Origin: an uncultured Lachnospiraceae bacterium
GTDB taxonomy: Bacteria; Bacillota; Clostridia; Lachnospirales; Lachnospiraceae
Assembly: GCA_947630925.1 (NCBI GenBank)
Contig: CANRJM010000005.1
Coordinates: forward strand, 1 to 64,000
Length of the DNA stretch: 64,000 nt
Reading direction: 5' to 3'
The notes below the pieces were generated by a model that worked only from the letters and a program-made list of their open reading frames with translations, was not told the origin of the DNA and searched no databases. The first letter of the stretch is position 1, and every line of letters starts with the position of its first letter. Position numbers and translations under genes: made by a program. Positions 7,383 to 16,476 of this stretch are shown here, in pieces.

Positions 7383-9236
7383 TTAAATTCTCAAATCCAC
7401 CTGGTACTCTTTTAACCAGAAATTAATCTGCAGAAGATAGGCAAGCATCTGCGGTCCCGCCATAAGCTGACCATACCACGGTTTCCCATAATCTTTAACG
7501 CTCCCAATAAAACAAAGAACCTTCTCTTTATCTACAAAACGCAAGATCGGCGCATTTGAATCCTCTAATTCCTGCAATAGCCGTTTGCCCAGAAGCTCCT
7601 CATAAAACGGATGATAACTTTTTGGATATGGACTTTTCCGCCGGAACAGGATATCGTCCGGAAGCAGGCCTTTACTGCTCTGCCGCAGAATATTTTTTAC
7701 CACGCCGTCTTTGGCTTTCATCTCCCATGGGATATTAAAGATATACTCTACCAGTTTCCTGTCTGCAAAAGGAACCCTTGCCTCCAGCCCCCAGTGCATA
7801 CTGGTCCGGTCCATACGGTTGAGCAAGGTCTGCATAAAGAAACGGATATTTAAGTAACCAATCTGCCGACGGTTTGTTTCCGTCTCATTTTCCTCCGGCA
7901 GCGCCTCAATCTGGCAGATTGCATCATAATAGGCTTTTTCCACAAAAGCATCCAGGTGCAGCTCCTCTGCAAAATCTTCTTGCAGGAGTTCCAGACGCGG
8001 AGTCAGGTCCGGCGTCCAAGGGAACGTATTCTTTCCAAAAAATTCTTTTTTGTGGAACCACGGATACCCTCCAAACACCTCATCTGCACACTCTCCCGTT
8101 AAAACCACTTTATGGGATTGACTGACCAAACTGCAAAAATACAGCAGGGAAGAATCAATATCCGTCATACACGGCATATCGTGCGCCTTTACTGACTCCT
8201 GCAGCAAATCCGCCTGTTTCCCGTAATCACAGGACAAATAATGATGGTCTGTCTGCAGATAATCCTTCATCCGATCCACATAGGGACGATCTTGCGAAGG
8301 CTGAAAGGTATTGGCGCGAAAATATTTTTCATTGCCATCAAAATCGAATGAAAAAGTAGTAAGCTGTTCCCCGTTCTTTTTCAGTTCCCGGCTGCAAACC
8401 GAGGAAACAAGGCTTGAATCCACGCCTCCAGATAAAAAAGTGCAGATTGGCACGTCAGAAACCATCTGTCTCTTGATTGCAGAGTAAATCAGCTCTCCCG
8501 CCGTCTCTAAGGTCTTCTCATAAGAATCTTCATGCGGATGGCTCATCAGACGCCAATAAACATTTTTCTTAATGCCATAGCGGCTACAGCTTAGATAGCA
8601 TCCGGGCTCTAATTCACACATCCCCTGATAGATACCGGAACCGGGAATCCTGGCGGGACCAATCCCTAAGATTTCCCGTAATCCATCCATTGATACGGTT
8701 GGTTTACAGGCAGGATGGCAAAACATTGCCTTTGGCTCCGAAGCAAAAATCACTTCTCCATCCCGCACCGCATAAAAGAGGGGTTTGATCCCAAAACTGT
8801 CCCGATACAACAATAATTTATGATGTCTTTCATCATAGATGGCAAAAGAAAAAATACCATCTAATTTTTTAACAAAATCTGCACCGTCATGCAAAAAGGA
8901 CAGCAAGATCACTTCGGTATCGGAAGTTGTTTGAAATTGCCATCCTTTATTCTGTAAATTCTCCCGCAGGGCTTTTGTGTTATACAATTCTCCATTATAA
9001 ACAATCGTATAACGATATCCGTCCATTTTACGCGTCATCGGCTGTGTGCCATCCCGCAGATCAATAATGGATAATCTGGTATGCGCCAGTCCGCAGTCCT
9101 CTGTTAGAACGATACCTGAACTATCCGGTCCCCGGGGTATCAGCTTTTCTTTCATCGATTCCAAAATCGACCGGTAATACTCTATATGATCGGAATACTC
9201 CTTTTTGGTGTGAAAAAAACCTGCAATACCACACAT
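7383..9236 (-). CDS. asnB: Asparagine synthase (glutamine-hydrolysing)
   Basis: 617 aa. AsnB transfers ammonia from glutamine to an aspartyl-AMP intermediate to make asparagine. The N-terminal class II glutaminase domain starts with the nucleophile Cys2 (MCGIAGFF) and shows the RGPDSSG and YNGELYN motifs. The synthetase domain carries the PP-loop SGGVDSS near residue 255 and the ECADEVFGGY motif. AAAGGA precedes the ATG. It stands alone between convergent typA and co-directional deoB. Some AsnB paralogs amidate cell-wall components, but nothing here argues for that. Confidence 0.95.
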   Translation of the reverse strand: MCGIAGFFHTKKEYSDHIEYYRSILESMKEKLIPRGPDSSGIVLTEDCGLAHTRLSIIDLRDGTQPMTRKMDGYRYTIVYNGELYNTKALRENLQNKGWQFQTTSDTEVILLSFLHDGADFVKKLDGIFSFAIYDERHHKLLLYRDSFGIKPLFYAVRDGEVIFASEPKAMFCHPACKPTVSMDGLREILGIGPARIPGSGIYQGMCELEPGCYLSCSRYGIKKNVYWRLMSHPHEDSYEKTLETAGELIYSAIKRQMVSDVPICTFLSGGVDSSLVSSVCSRELKKNGEQLTTFSFDFDGNEKYFRANTFQPSQDRPYVDRMKDYLQTDHHYLSCDYGKQADLLQESVKAHDMPCMTDIDSSLLYFCSLVSQSHKVVLTGECADEVFGGYPWFHKKEFFGKNTFPWTPDLTPRLELLQEDFAEELHLDAFVEKAYYDAICQIEALPEENETETNRRQIGYLNIRFFMQTLLNRMDRTSMHWGLEARVPFADRKLVEYIFNIPWEMKAKDGVVKNILRQSSKGLLPDDILFRRKSPYPKSYHPFYEELLGKRLLQELEDSNAPILRFVDKEKVLCFIGSVKDYGKPWYGQLMAGPQMLAYLLQINFWLKEYQVDLRI

Positions 9237-9307
9237 AGTATACGCATCCTTTTTTTCTCTATCATATGATATTTCTCCGGAAATGTTGCATTTTTACGCT
9301 ATATCTG

Positions 9308-10495
9308 CTACAACTGTCCCAACAGAGAATGTCCAATCGTTCCATCCGGCATCGGAACTGCAAAGTTGTCCGCTATCGTCGCCCCAACCACGGCAAACGT
9401 ATCCTGCTCATCTATTCTGCCGCCGGAAAGCATAGAAGGCGAATACGCTAAAAACGGCGTCTTTTCCCGCGTATGGTCGGTTCCGGTATAAGTCGGATCA
9501 TTTCCATGATCTGCCGTCAAAATCAATAAGTCTTTCTGTCGAAGTACAGAAAGCAATTCGCCCAGCTTCCTGTCAAAACGCTCCAGTTCCTCTCCGTAAC
9601 CAATCGGATTTCTGCGATGCCCCCAAAGCGCGTCAAAATCCACCAAATTGGTAAAACAAAGTCCAGAAAAGTCTCTGCCCGCTATCTCTATTGTCTGTTC
9701 CATGCCATGGACAGAGCTTTTCGACTTATGTGATTCCGTCAGCCCTTCTCCGTCAAAAATGTCAAAGATCTTTCCAACCGAAATAACGTCATATCCATTT
9801 TCTTTCAGCGCATCCAAAACAGTTTTTCCAAACGGTTTTAAAGCATAATCATGACGATTGGACGTACGGACAAATTCTCCTTTTTTCTTCCCGACATATG
9901 GCCGGGCAATGACACGTCCCACCTTCCATTCATCTTTCATCGTTAAACGCCTTGCGGCTTCACAATACCGATATAATGTCTCCAACCCCATCGTTTCTTC
10001 ATTCCCGCAGATTTGAAGGACCGAATCTGCCGACGTATAAACAATCAGATGCCCCCTGGTAATTTCCTCTTCGCCTAACTCATCCAAAATCTGCGTTCCG
10101 CTGGCGCTCTTGTTTCCAATGATTTTTCTTCCGGTCTCCCGCTCCAGTGCAGCAATCAGTTCTCCAGGAAACCCATGCTCGGTAAAGGTAATAAAGGGGT
10201 TGGTCACATAAAGCCCCATCATCTCCCAATGCCCTGTCATCGTATCTTTCCCCAGACTTTTTTCCTGTAACTTCGTATAAACAGCCATCGGCTTTTCAAC
10301 CGGTTCTACCCCTCTTAAAGAATGTAAATTAGCAATTCCAAGTTTTTGCAAATAAGGGATCTGCATCTGTTCCATCTTTTCACTAATATGGCCAAGGGTA
10401 TCTGTGCCAATATCTCCATATGCGCCGGCATCCGGCATTTCCCCCACGCCAAGGGAATCCAATACCACAACAAATATTCTCTCATATTTTTTCAT
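9308..10495 (-). CDS. deoB: Phosphopentomutase
   Basis: 395 aa. DeoB interconverts (deoxy)ribose 1-phosphate and 5-phosphate, linking nucleoside salvage to the pentose phosphate pathway. Alkaline-phosphatase-superfamily metal-binding and catalytic motifs are visible: [13 protein letters not shown] near the N-terminus, [12 protein letters not shown] with the phosphorylated Thr, TADHGNDPT and [10 protein letters not shown] near the C-terminus. Start 10495 is chosen because AAAGGA lies nine bases upstream; the open frame continues upstream with no family similarity. No deoC, punA or other nucleoside gene is adjacent. Confidence 0.96.
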   Translation of the reverse strand: MKKYERIFVVVLDSLGVGEMPDAGAYGDIGTDTLGHISEKMEQMQIPYLQKLGIANLHSLRGVEPVEKPMAVYTKLQEKSLGKDTMTGHWEMMGLYVTNPFITFTEHGFPGELIAALERETGRKIIGNKSASGTQILDELGEEEITRGHLIVYTSADSVLQICGNEETMGLETLYRYCEAARRLTMKDEWKVGRVIARPYVGKKKGEFVRTSNRHDYALKPFGKTVLDALKENGYDVISVGKIFDIFDGEGLTESHKSKSSVHGMEQTIEIAGRDFSGLCFTNLVDFDALWGHRRNPIGYGEELERFDRKLGELLSVLRQKDLLILTADHGNDPTYTGTDHTREKTPFLAYSPSMLSGGRIDEQDTFAVVGATIADNFAVPMPDGTIGHSLLGQL

Positions 10496-10577
10496 ATGCG
10501 ATGTCCTTTCTCTTGTCTTCCATCTGTCAACAGAGTGTTTTCCGGCTCCAAAAAAAGCCCCGATAGGATGCGGGTCA

Positions 10578-11534
10578 TCATCCGACACTCGTTTTAGGCT
10601 TCGTTTCCCCGTTTTCGACATATTTCTGTGAAATATTTTTTGCTACGCTTTTATCACAGATAATCGGCAGCGCATACTGATGATTTGTCATGGTAACCTC
10701 ACTGAATATGCCGCCATCCTCTCCGTCTAACGTCCATTGTACCTCGTCTTCACTCACTATGGAAATCCTGCTTGCGCTAAACTGGAAAATCCTCTCACAG
10801 TCAAATTTCTTGGACATCAGAGCATTTAACGTAGCCTGAAGCTCCAAAGGATTTCGTATTTCCCGAATAAACAACGCTTCAAACAGTCCGTCATCCATCA
10901 TGATATTCATTTTGCTGTATGCCTTATAGCCGGCAACGGATACCGAATTGCTGACCAGCCCCAGGATAAATTGATCCTCTGTCTCTTTGCCGTCATACTT
11001 TATTTTCATATGATGGCTCTTAATTTCAGCAATATGTTTTAACGCTTCAATAAAGTAGGCAACCTTTCCCAACGCATTTTTCCATTCCTGCGGCGTCTGA
11101 TATGACACCTCCGTGAACGCGCCAAAACCACTGACATATGTAAAATAACGGTCATTAAACTGTCCCATATCACACTGAAAGACACTGCCTTCTGTAATTA
11201 ACTGTGCCGCCTTTTTCATGATCTTTGGAATCTTAAGGCTGGAAGCAAAATCATTTACCGTTCCCGCGGGAATATAACCGCAAACCGGTTTTTTCTCCAC
11301 CTGCATTAAGCCCGACGCTACCTCGTTCATGGTTCCATCTCCGCCGGAACAGACAATATAGTCAAATTCTTCCGCCCGTTCTTTTACGATATTCGTAGCA
11401 TCTTCCCGCCCCTGCGTCGCAAAGATCGTCACTTCAAAACCGCCCCTGCAGAAAATCTGTATAATATCAGACAGTTTATTCTTGATTTGTTCTTTCCCTG
11501 CCATAGGATTATATATAAAGAGCATTTTTTTCAT
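10578..11534 (-). CDS. Diacylglycerol/lipid kinase (YegS/BmrU/DgkB family)
   Basis: 318 aa. The DAGK catalytic domain is recognised by the nucleotide-binding motifs [10 protein letters not shown] at the N-terminus and [14 protein letters not shown] near residue 70, and the family C-terminal beta-rich domain follows. In Firmicutes the member DgkB recycles diacylglycerol released by lipoteichoic-acid synthesis; whether this is DgkB or another lipid kinase cannot be decided here. Start 11534 has AGAGGG five bases upstream; the frame upstream of it lacks similarity. It lies between queA and deoB on the same strand. Confidence 0.88.
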   Translation of the reverse strand: MKKMLFIYNPMAGKEQIKNKLSDIIQIFCRGGFEVTIFATQGREDATNIVKERAEEFDYIVCSGGDGTMNEVASGLMQVEKKPVCGYIPAGTVNDFASSLKIPKIMKKAAQLITEGSVFQCDMGQFNDRYFTYVSGFGAFTEVSYQTPQEWKNALGKVAYFIEALKHIAEIKSHHMKIKYDGKETEDQFILGLVSNSVSVAGYKAYSKMNIMMDDGLFEALFIREIRNPLELQATLNALMSKKFDCERIFQFSASRISIVSEDEVQWTLDGEDGGIFSEVTMTNHQYALPIICDKSVAKNISQKYVENGETKPKTSVG

Positions 11535-11621
11535 AATGACCCTCTTTTCTGCGCTGCTTTTGCGCATAACCGGTGTTTGTGGCAAGCAGCGCGCAGACCG
11601 CAAACCCGTTGAGTGAAAAAT

Positions 11622-12698
11622 TTATTTTTCGCTCCTGTCTCCTTCATCATAACTTTCCTTTGATTCAAACCGATCCGTGATAAACATCGCATCTCCAAAA
11701 GAAAAAAAGCGATATTTCATGGCAACCGCCTCCCGGTAAGCCTCTAAAATAGTTTCTCTTCCCGCAAGCGCTGATACCAACATCAAGAGCGTCGATTCCG
11801 GCAGATGAAAATTGGTAATCAATGCGTCCAATACCTTAAACCGGTATCCGGGATAAATGAAAATCCCCGTATCCCCTTCTTTTGCCATAACTCTGCCGTT
11901 TTCATCGGCCGCCGATTCAACGGTACGGCAGCTTGTCGTACCCACGCAGACAATCCTGCCGCCTTTTTCCCTCGCCTCATTGATACGGTCTGCCGCTTCC
12001 TGTGAAATACAATAATATTCTGTATGCATATGGTGTTGGGTAATCTCTTCTGCCTTGACCGGACGAAATGTCCCAAGCCCGACATGTAAAGTAACCCGCG
12101 CGATTGAAATGCCTTTTTTTTCAATTTCCTCCAACAGTTCATTGGTAAAATGCAGGCCTGCTGTCGGTGCGGCCGCAGAGCCTTCATATTTAGCATAGAC
12201 TGTCTGGTAACGCTCTTTATCTTTTAATGTATGCGTAATATAAGGAGGCAGCGGCATCTGCCCAAGCCGGTCTAAAATTTCTTCAAAAATGCCGTCAAAC
12301 GTAAATTGAATGAGACGGTTTCCCTCTTCTGCAGTCTCTAAGACCTCCGCCTTTAAAAGGCCGTCCCCAAAAACAAGTTTTGCGCCCGGTCTTGCCTTTT
12401 TCCCCGGTTTCACCAACGTCTCCCATACATTATTTTCCTTTCTTTTCAGGAGCAAAACCTCTACTTTGCCGCCGGTTTTCTCCTTCTCTCCAATTAATCT
12501 TGCCGGAATCACTTTCGTATCATTAATAACCAGACAATCCCCTTTATACAGATAATCTATAATATGATGAAAATCCGTATGTTTTCTCTTTCCGGTAGTC
12601 TTATTCAGCACCATCAGCCGGGACGCCGCCCTGTCCGGCAGAGGATCCTGCGCGATCAGCTCCTCCGGCAAATCATAAGAAAAATCTGCTGTTTTCAT
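11622..12698 (-). CDS. queA: tRNA preQ1-34 S-adenosylmethionine ribosyltransferase-isomerase
   Basis: 358 aa. QueA transfers and isomerises the ribosyl moiety of SAM onto preQ1 in tRNA, giving epoxyqueuosine, the substrate of QueH. Family signatures are clear: [12 protein letters not shown] at the N-terminus, [10 protein letters not shown] in the middle and [16 protein letters not shown] near the C-terminus. The ATG at 12698 matches the usual QueA start (MKT-DF-YDLP); an ATG at 12710 sits directly against AAGGA and is less likely. No tgt or yajC is adjacent. Confidence 0.96.
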   Translation of the reverse strand: MKTADFSYDLPEELIAQDPLPDRAASRLMVLNKTTGKRKHTDFHHIIDYLYKGDCLVINDTKVIPARLIGEKEKTGGKVEVLLLKRKENNVWETLVKPGKKARPGAKLVFGDGLLKAEVLETAEEGNRLIQFTFDGIFEEILDRLGQMPLPPYITHTLKDKERYQTVYAKYEGSAAAPTAGLHFTNELLEEIEKKGISIARVTLHVGLGTFRPVKAEEITQHHMHTEYYCISQEAADRINEAREKGGRIVCVGTTSCRTVESAADENGRVMAKEGDTGIFIYPGYRFKVLDALITNFHLPESTLLMLVSALAGRETILEAYREAVAMKYRFFSFGDAMFITDRFESKESYDEGDRSEK

Positions 12699-12718
12699 AT
12701 TCTGTACCATTCCTTAAT

Positions 12719-12749
12719 TCAAAAGAAGGCAGACGAAAACCATCTGCCT
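12719..12749 (-). terminator. Terminator of the tar-leuCD transcript
   Basis: On the minus strand AGGCAGA and TCTGCCT pair around a nine-base loop and are followed by TCTTTT. It lies about 70 bases beyond the tarJ stop and just before queA. Confidence 0.7.
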
Positions 12750-12816
12750 CTACTATATTTATTTTTTTTAATATATTCTATCCTTCTTTTTGTATATAAC
12801 ATAACTTTGTCCCATA

Positions 12817-13842
12817 CTATTTATCCCAAATCATAATTGTTTTTCCAATACTCTTATGGATATCCGTCTCGAAAGCCAGATTCATATCCGCAATTGTCCG
12901 TACTTCAATCTGCGCGCCAACAATGTTGCTTAAATATCCGATAATCTCAGGGCGCTCCTTATAGAGCGCTACCGTTTTTAAAAAATCTTCCCTTCCGCTC
13001 CTACTGCTTCCAAAAATACGCAGTCCTTTTTCAAGTACCATACGCGTATTAATCGGTACCGGATATTCCGACACGCCGAGAATAGAAATCGTTCCCTCCG
13101 GCTGGATATGATCAATAATCTGATTAATCGCCTTCTGTGATGCATCTCCACCCACACACTCAAACGCATGGTCAATCATCAGATCCGTTGGAATCTCCGT
13201 AACAGAAAACGTATCGTCTGCAAAAGAGAATTGTGACATTTTTTCCTGATCCACACCAAAAATATAAAGTTTGACTTCCGGAAACATCGCTTTAAAAAAG
13301 ATGGCCGTAATATACCCTAAATTTCCATCCCCCCAGATGCCTACAATATTTCTTCTTGCATGTGCAATCGTATCAAAACGGCGAATCGCATGCACGCTGA
13401 CTGACACCAACTCCGTAAACGATGCTATAATCTTATCTACCGTCGGTTCAAGCGGCACTACGCGGTCGGGTTGCAGAGCGACATGCTCCTGCATAAAACC
13501 ATCAAAGCCGCTGGCACGGAACTTGCTGGAGCGAAGGTAATTTTCTGCAATGACGTCATCCTTCTCAACCGGGGTATTTGGTATCATAATCACGGAATCG
13601 CCGCAATGATAGGTTCCGGTAGGATCATATACGATTTCGCCCACTCCTTCGTGTATCAATGCCATGGGAAGTTTCTGCTTTAATATTTCCGCTGGTCGCA
13701 GTCCCTGATAATAGCGTTGGTCCGCATGACAAATCGACAGATGCGTAGGACGGACGATAATCTGTCCGGAATGCAAATCAATGTCATTAAATTCAACTTC
13801 AAAGCGCCTCGGCGCTACCAGACGAAACACTGTATTTAACAT
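12817..13842 (-). CDS. tarJ: Ribitol-5-phosphate dehydrogenase TarJ-like (zinc alcohol dehydrogenase family)
   Basis: 341 aa. TarJ reduces ribulose 5-phosphate to ribitol 5-phosphate with NADPH, supplying the precursor of CDP-ribitol. The medium-chain dehydrogenase fold shows catalytic zinc ligands at C38-H39 and H64-E65 and a Rossmann segment (GIWGDGNLGY, about 168-177). The structural-zinc cysteine lobe of classical alcohol dehydrogenases is not seen, as is usual for TarJ. AGGAGG precedes the ATG. The gene follows tarI by 14 bases, which supports the TarI-TarJ assignment over a generic alcohol dehydrogenase. Confidence 0.87.
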   Translation of the reverse strand: MLNTVFRLVAPRRFEVEFNDIDLHSGQIIVRPTHLSICHADQRYYQGLRPAEILKQKLPMALIHEGVGEIVYDPTGTYHCGDSVIMIPNTPVEKDDVIAENYLRSSKFRASGFDGFMQEHVALQPDRVVPLEPTVDKIIASFTELVSVSVHAIRRFDTIAHARRNIVGIWGDGNLGYITAIFFKAMFPEVKLYIFGVDQEKMSQFSFADDTFSVTEIPTDLMIDHAFECVGGDASQKAINQIIDHIQPEGTISILGVSEYPVPINTRMVLEKGLRIFGSSRSGREDFLKTVALYKERPEIIGYLSNIVGAQIEVRTIADMNLAFETDIHKSIGKTIMIWDK

Positions 13843-13856
13843 ATTTCCTCCTTCTG

Positions 13857-14576
13857 TTATTTCATATTTTTCGGATCCTGAATCAGAGATTCTGCAACGC
13901 GCAAATCATATGGATATGTGATTTTAATATTAAATACCTCACCCTGAACCAAATGCACCTTTTCTCCTTTGATGACAAAAATCTTAGACGCATCTGTCAG
14001 AATATCCTTTTCCTTCTCGGAGAGAGACAGATACAACTCTTTTAATTTCTTTGCATTAAATGTCTGCGGCGTCTGTCCCTGATACATTTTCGCGCGGTCA
14101 GGCACGGAAGAAATCACATCCCCCGTCTCACTTTCCACAATCGTATCCGTAGCCGCAATCACTGTATCTACTGCACCGTACTCTTTGCCATATCGGATAT
14201 TTTCTTCAATAATACGGTAAGTCAGAAATGGACGAACAGAATCATGCGTCACAATCAGGGTTTCCTCATCTAAACCATATTCTTTTTCAATATAATAAAT
14301 AGAATTCATAATGGTCTCATTTCGAGTTGCACCGCCTTCTAATACAACAACATGATCCGCCCCATCGCCAAGATATTTCCTGACCAGATTTTTTGTATTT
14401 TCCACCCACTGTTTTGGACACAGCACAATCAATTTAACAAATTCATCATGCACAAAAAACTTCTCAATGGTATGAATAATAATTGGCTTACCGCCTACTT
14501 TTAGATACTGTTTTGGTTTCTCTACATTCCCCATGCGGCTGCCGACGCCGCCGGCAAGAATTACTCCGAATACCAT
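13857..14576 (-). CDS. tarI: Ribitol-5-phosphate cytidylyltransferase TarI (IspD family)
   Basis: 239 aa. The enzyme activates a polyol phosphate with CTP. The nucleotidyltransferase motif GGVGSRMG followed by KPKQYL, and the downstream VTHDSVRPFL, are shared by IspD and TarI. TarI is preferred because a TarJ-like dehydrogenase follows immediately and a TarL/TagF-like polymerase lies upstream on the same strand; a role as IspD for isoprenoids, or both, cannot be excluded since ispH is also in the window. AAGGAGG precedes the ATG. Confidence 0.82.
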   Translation of the reverse strand: MVFGVILAGGVGSRMGNVEKPKQYLKVGGKPIIIHTIEKFFVHDEFVKLIVLCPKQWVENTKNLVRKYLGDGADHVVVLEGGATRNETIMNSIYYIEKEYGLDEETLIVTHDSVRPFLTYRIIEENIRYGKEYGAVDTVIAATDTIVESETGDVISSVPDRAKMYQGQTPQTFNAKKLKELYLSLSEKEKDILTDASKIFVIKGEKVHLVQGEVFNIKITYPYDLRVAESLIQDPKNMK

Positions 14577-14597
14577 GTTTCTCCTCCTTACTGGTGC

Positions 14598-15086
14598 TTA
14601 CTTATTCTCATTGATGTAATTTATCAGACCTTCTGACCGGATAATTTTCTGCATAAACGGCGGAAACGCCTGTCCTTTATATTGTGTCCCTTTTGTCCTG
14701 TCATAAATCATGCCACTGTCAAAATCAATTTCTACCGTATCTCCGGCCTCTATTTCTTTCGCTGCCTCCGGGCATTCAATAATTGGAAGCCCAATATTGA
14801 TTGCATTCCGATAAAAAATGCGGGCAAAAGTCTCTGCAATCACGCAGCTAATTCCAGAAGCTTTAATTGCAATGGGCGCATGCTCCCTGGAAGAACCACA
14901 GCCAAAATTTTTATTTGCTACCATAATATCTCCCTTTTTTACACGCTTTACAAAATCAGGATCAATATCCTCCATACAACTCTTTGCCAATTCCGCCGGA
15001 TCGGATGAATTTAGATATCTTGCCGGAATAATAACATCTGTATCTACATTATCGCCATATTTATGGACCGTACCACATGCTTTCAT
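14598..15086 (-). CDS. leuD: 3-isopropylmalate dehydratase small subunit
   Basis: 162 aa, the short clostridial/archaeal type. With LeuC it isomerises 2-isopropylmalate to 3-isopropylmalate in leucine synthesis. The swivel domain shows [16 protein letters not shown] at the N-terminus and the substrate-binding loop [10 protein letters not shown] near residue 62. The stop codon is 21 bases from the tarI start, placing leucine genes inside a ribitol-phosphate cluster. GAGG precedes the ATG. Confidence 0.95.
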   Translation of the reverse strand: MKACGTVHKYGDNVDTDVIIPARYLNSSDPAELAKSCMEDIDPDFVKRVKKGDIMVANKNFGCGSSREHAPIAIKASGISCVIAETFARIFYRNAINIGLPIIECPEAAKEIEAGDTVEIDFDSGMIYDRTKGTQYKGQAFPPFMQKIIRSEGLINYINENK

Positions 15087-15129
15087 ACTTTACCTCTTTT
15101 CTGCACTGTCTCCCTTTCCAAAATTTCCC

Positions 15130-15162
15130 ATCAGACAGCGTCACAGTGCCTGTCCGTCTGAT
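15130..15162 (-). repeat. Hairpin in the leuC-leuD gap
   Basis: ATCAGAC (15130-15136) and GTCTGAT (15156-15162) form a 7 bp stem around a 19 base loop within the 91 base gap between leuC and leuD. There is no T tract on the minus strand, so it is not a normal terminator; RNA processing or stability is one possibility. Confidence 0.4.
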
Positions 15163-15177
15163 CGTTGTCGTCAGTTC

Positions 15178-16443
15178 CTATAATCCCAGCTCCGACGGCT
15201 GCGAAATCTTACCGGTTACAGCGCTGGCCGCCGCTACCGCCGGACTTGCCAGATAAACCTCGGAATCCACATGTCCCATGCGCCCCACAAAATTACGGTT
15301 TGTCGTTGAGACTGCCCGTTCCCCTGCTGCAAGAATTCCCATATAACCGCCAAGGCAGGGACCACAGGTCGGCGTACTGACAATTGCGCCTGCACGGATA
15401 AACGTCTGTACCAGACCTTCCTCGATTGCCTGCATATATATGTCCTGCGTTGCCGGAATAACAATGGTACGGATTCCATCGGCTATTTTCCGTCCTTCCA
15501 AAACAGCCGCCGCCGTACGCAAATCTTCCATACGTCCGTTGGTGCAGGAACCAATGACGACTTGGTCAATCGGAATGCCGCCTGCTTCCCGGACGGTCTT
15601 CGTATTCTCCGGCAGATGCGGAAACGCCACAGTCGGCTCTAACTTACTTAAATCAATCGTATATTCCGCATCATATACCGCGTCTTCGTCTGCTTCATAA
15701 ACCGTATATTTTTTGGTTGAATGCGCTTCCATATAAGCAATCGTCTTTTCATCTACCGGAAAAATCCCATTTTTAGCTCCCGCCTCGATCGCCATATTGG
15801 CAATGGAAAAGCGGTCATCCATTGACAGATTTGCCACGCCGTCTCCTGTAAATTCCATTGATTTATATAATGCGCCATCTACGCCTATCATGCCAATGAT
15901 ATGTAAAATAACGTCTTTACCGCTTACCCATTTCGCAGGTTTTCCGGTCAAAACAAATTTGATGGCAGACGGCACTTTAAACCATGCCTGTCCGGTAATC
16001 ATTCCGCAGCCCATATCCGTGCTTCCAACGCCTGTGGAAAAAGCTCCCAACGCTCCGTAGGTACAAGTGTGGGAATCGGCGCCAATACAGGTTTCTCCGG
16101 CTACGATCAACCCTTTTTCCGGAAGCAGGGCATGTTCAATTCCCATCTGTCCTACCTCAAAATAATTTGTAATTCCATGCTCTTTTGCATACTCTCTGAC
16201 ACATTTACAATGTTCTGCAGATTTAATATCCTTATTCGGTGCAAAATGATCCGGCACCAATGCAACCTTATTTTTATCAAATACCGTCTTTTTATTCAGT
16301 TTTTCTACTTCGTGAATTGCTACCGGTCCCGTAATATCATTTGCAAGCACCAAATCAAGATCGGCTTCAATCAACTGGCCTGCCTCAACAGACGGTAACC
16401 CCGCATGTGCCGCCAGAATTTTCTGTGTCATTGTCATTCCCAT
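15178..16443 (-). CDS. leuC: 3-isopropylmalate dehydratase large subunit
   Basis: 421 aa, matching the LeuC2/HacA-like clostridial type rather than the longer proteobacterial LeuC. The aconitase-family iron-sulfur ligands are visible in VIGSCTNGR (about 290-300) and [13 protein letters not shown] (about 350-362), and the motif [13 protein letters not shown] is present near residue 118. The ATG at 16443 has GGAGG seven bases upstream; the frame extends to 16470 without a better site. It starts 34 bases after the TarL-like stop codon. Confidence 0.95.
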   Translation of the reverse strand: MGMTMTQKILAAHAGLPSVEAGQLIEADLDLVLANDITGPVAIHEVEKLNKKTVFDKNKVALVPDHFAPNKDIKSAEHCKCVREYAKEHGITNYFEVGQMGIEHALLPEKGLIVAGETCIGADSHTCTYGALGAFSTGVGSTDMGCGMITGQAWFKVPSAIKFVLTGKPAKWVSGKDVILHIIGMIGVDGALYKSMEFTGDGVANLSMDDRFSIANMAIEAGAKNGIFPVDEKTIAYMEAHSTKKYTVYEADEDAVYDAEYTIDLSKLEPTVAFPHLPENTKTVREAGGIPIDQVVIGSCTNGRMEDLRTAAAVLEGRKIADGIRTIVIPATQDIYMQAIEEGLVQTFIRAGAIVSTPTCGPCLGGYMGILAAGERAVSTTNRNFVGRMGHVDSEVYLASPAVAAASAVTGKISQPSELGL

Positions 16444-16476
16444 GTTCCTGCCTCCATTTCTGCGTATCACGCCTCT

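Noticed and set aside
9260-9271. Palindrome TATCATATGATA upstream of asnB
   Set aside because: It is a 12 bp AT-rich palindrome of low complexity in an AT-rich leader; chance occurrence is plausible.
12817-13842. Generic zinc alcohol dehydrogenase label
   Set aside because: Pairing with a TarI-like cytidylyltransferase and a TarL-like polymerase makes ribitol-5-phosphate dehydrogenase the better call.
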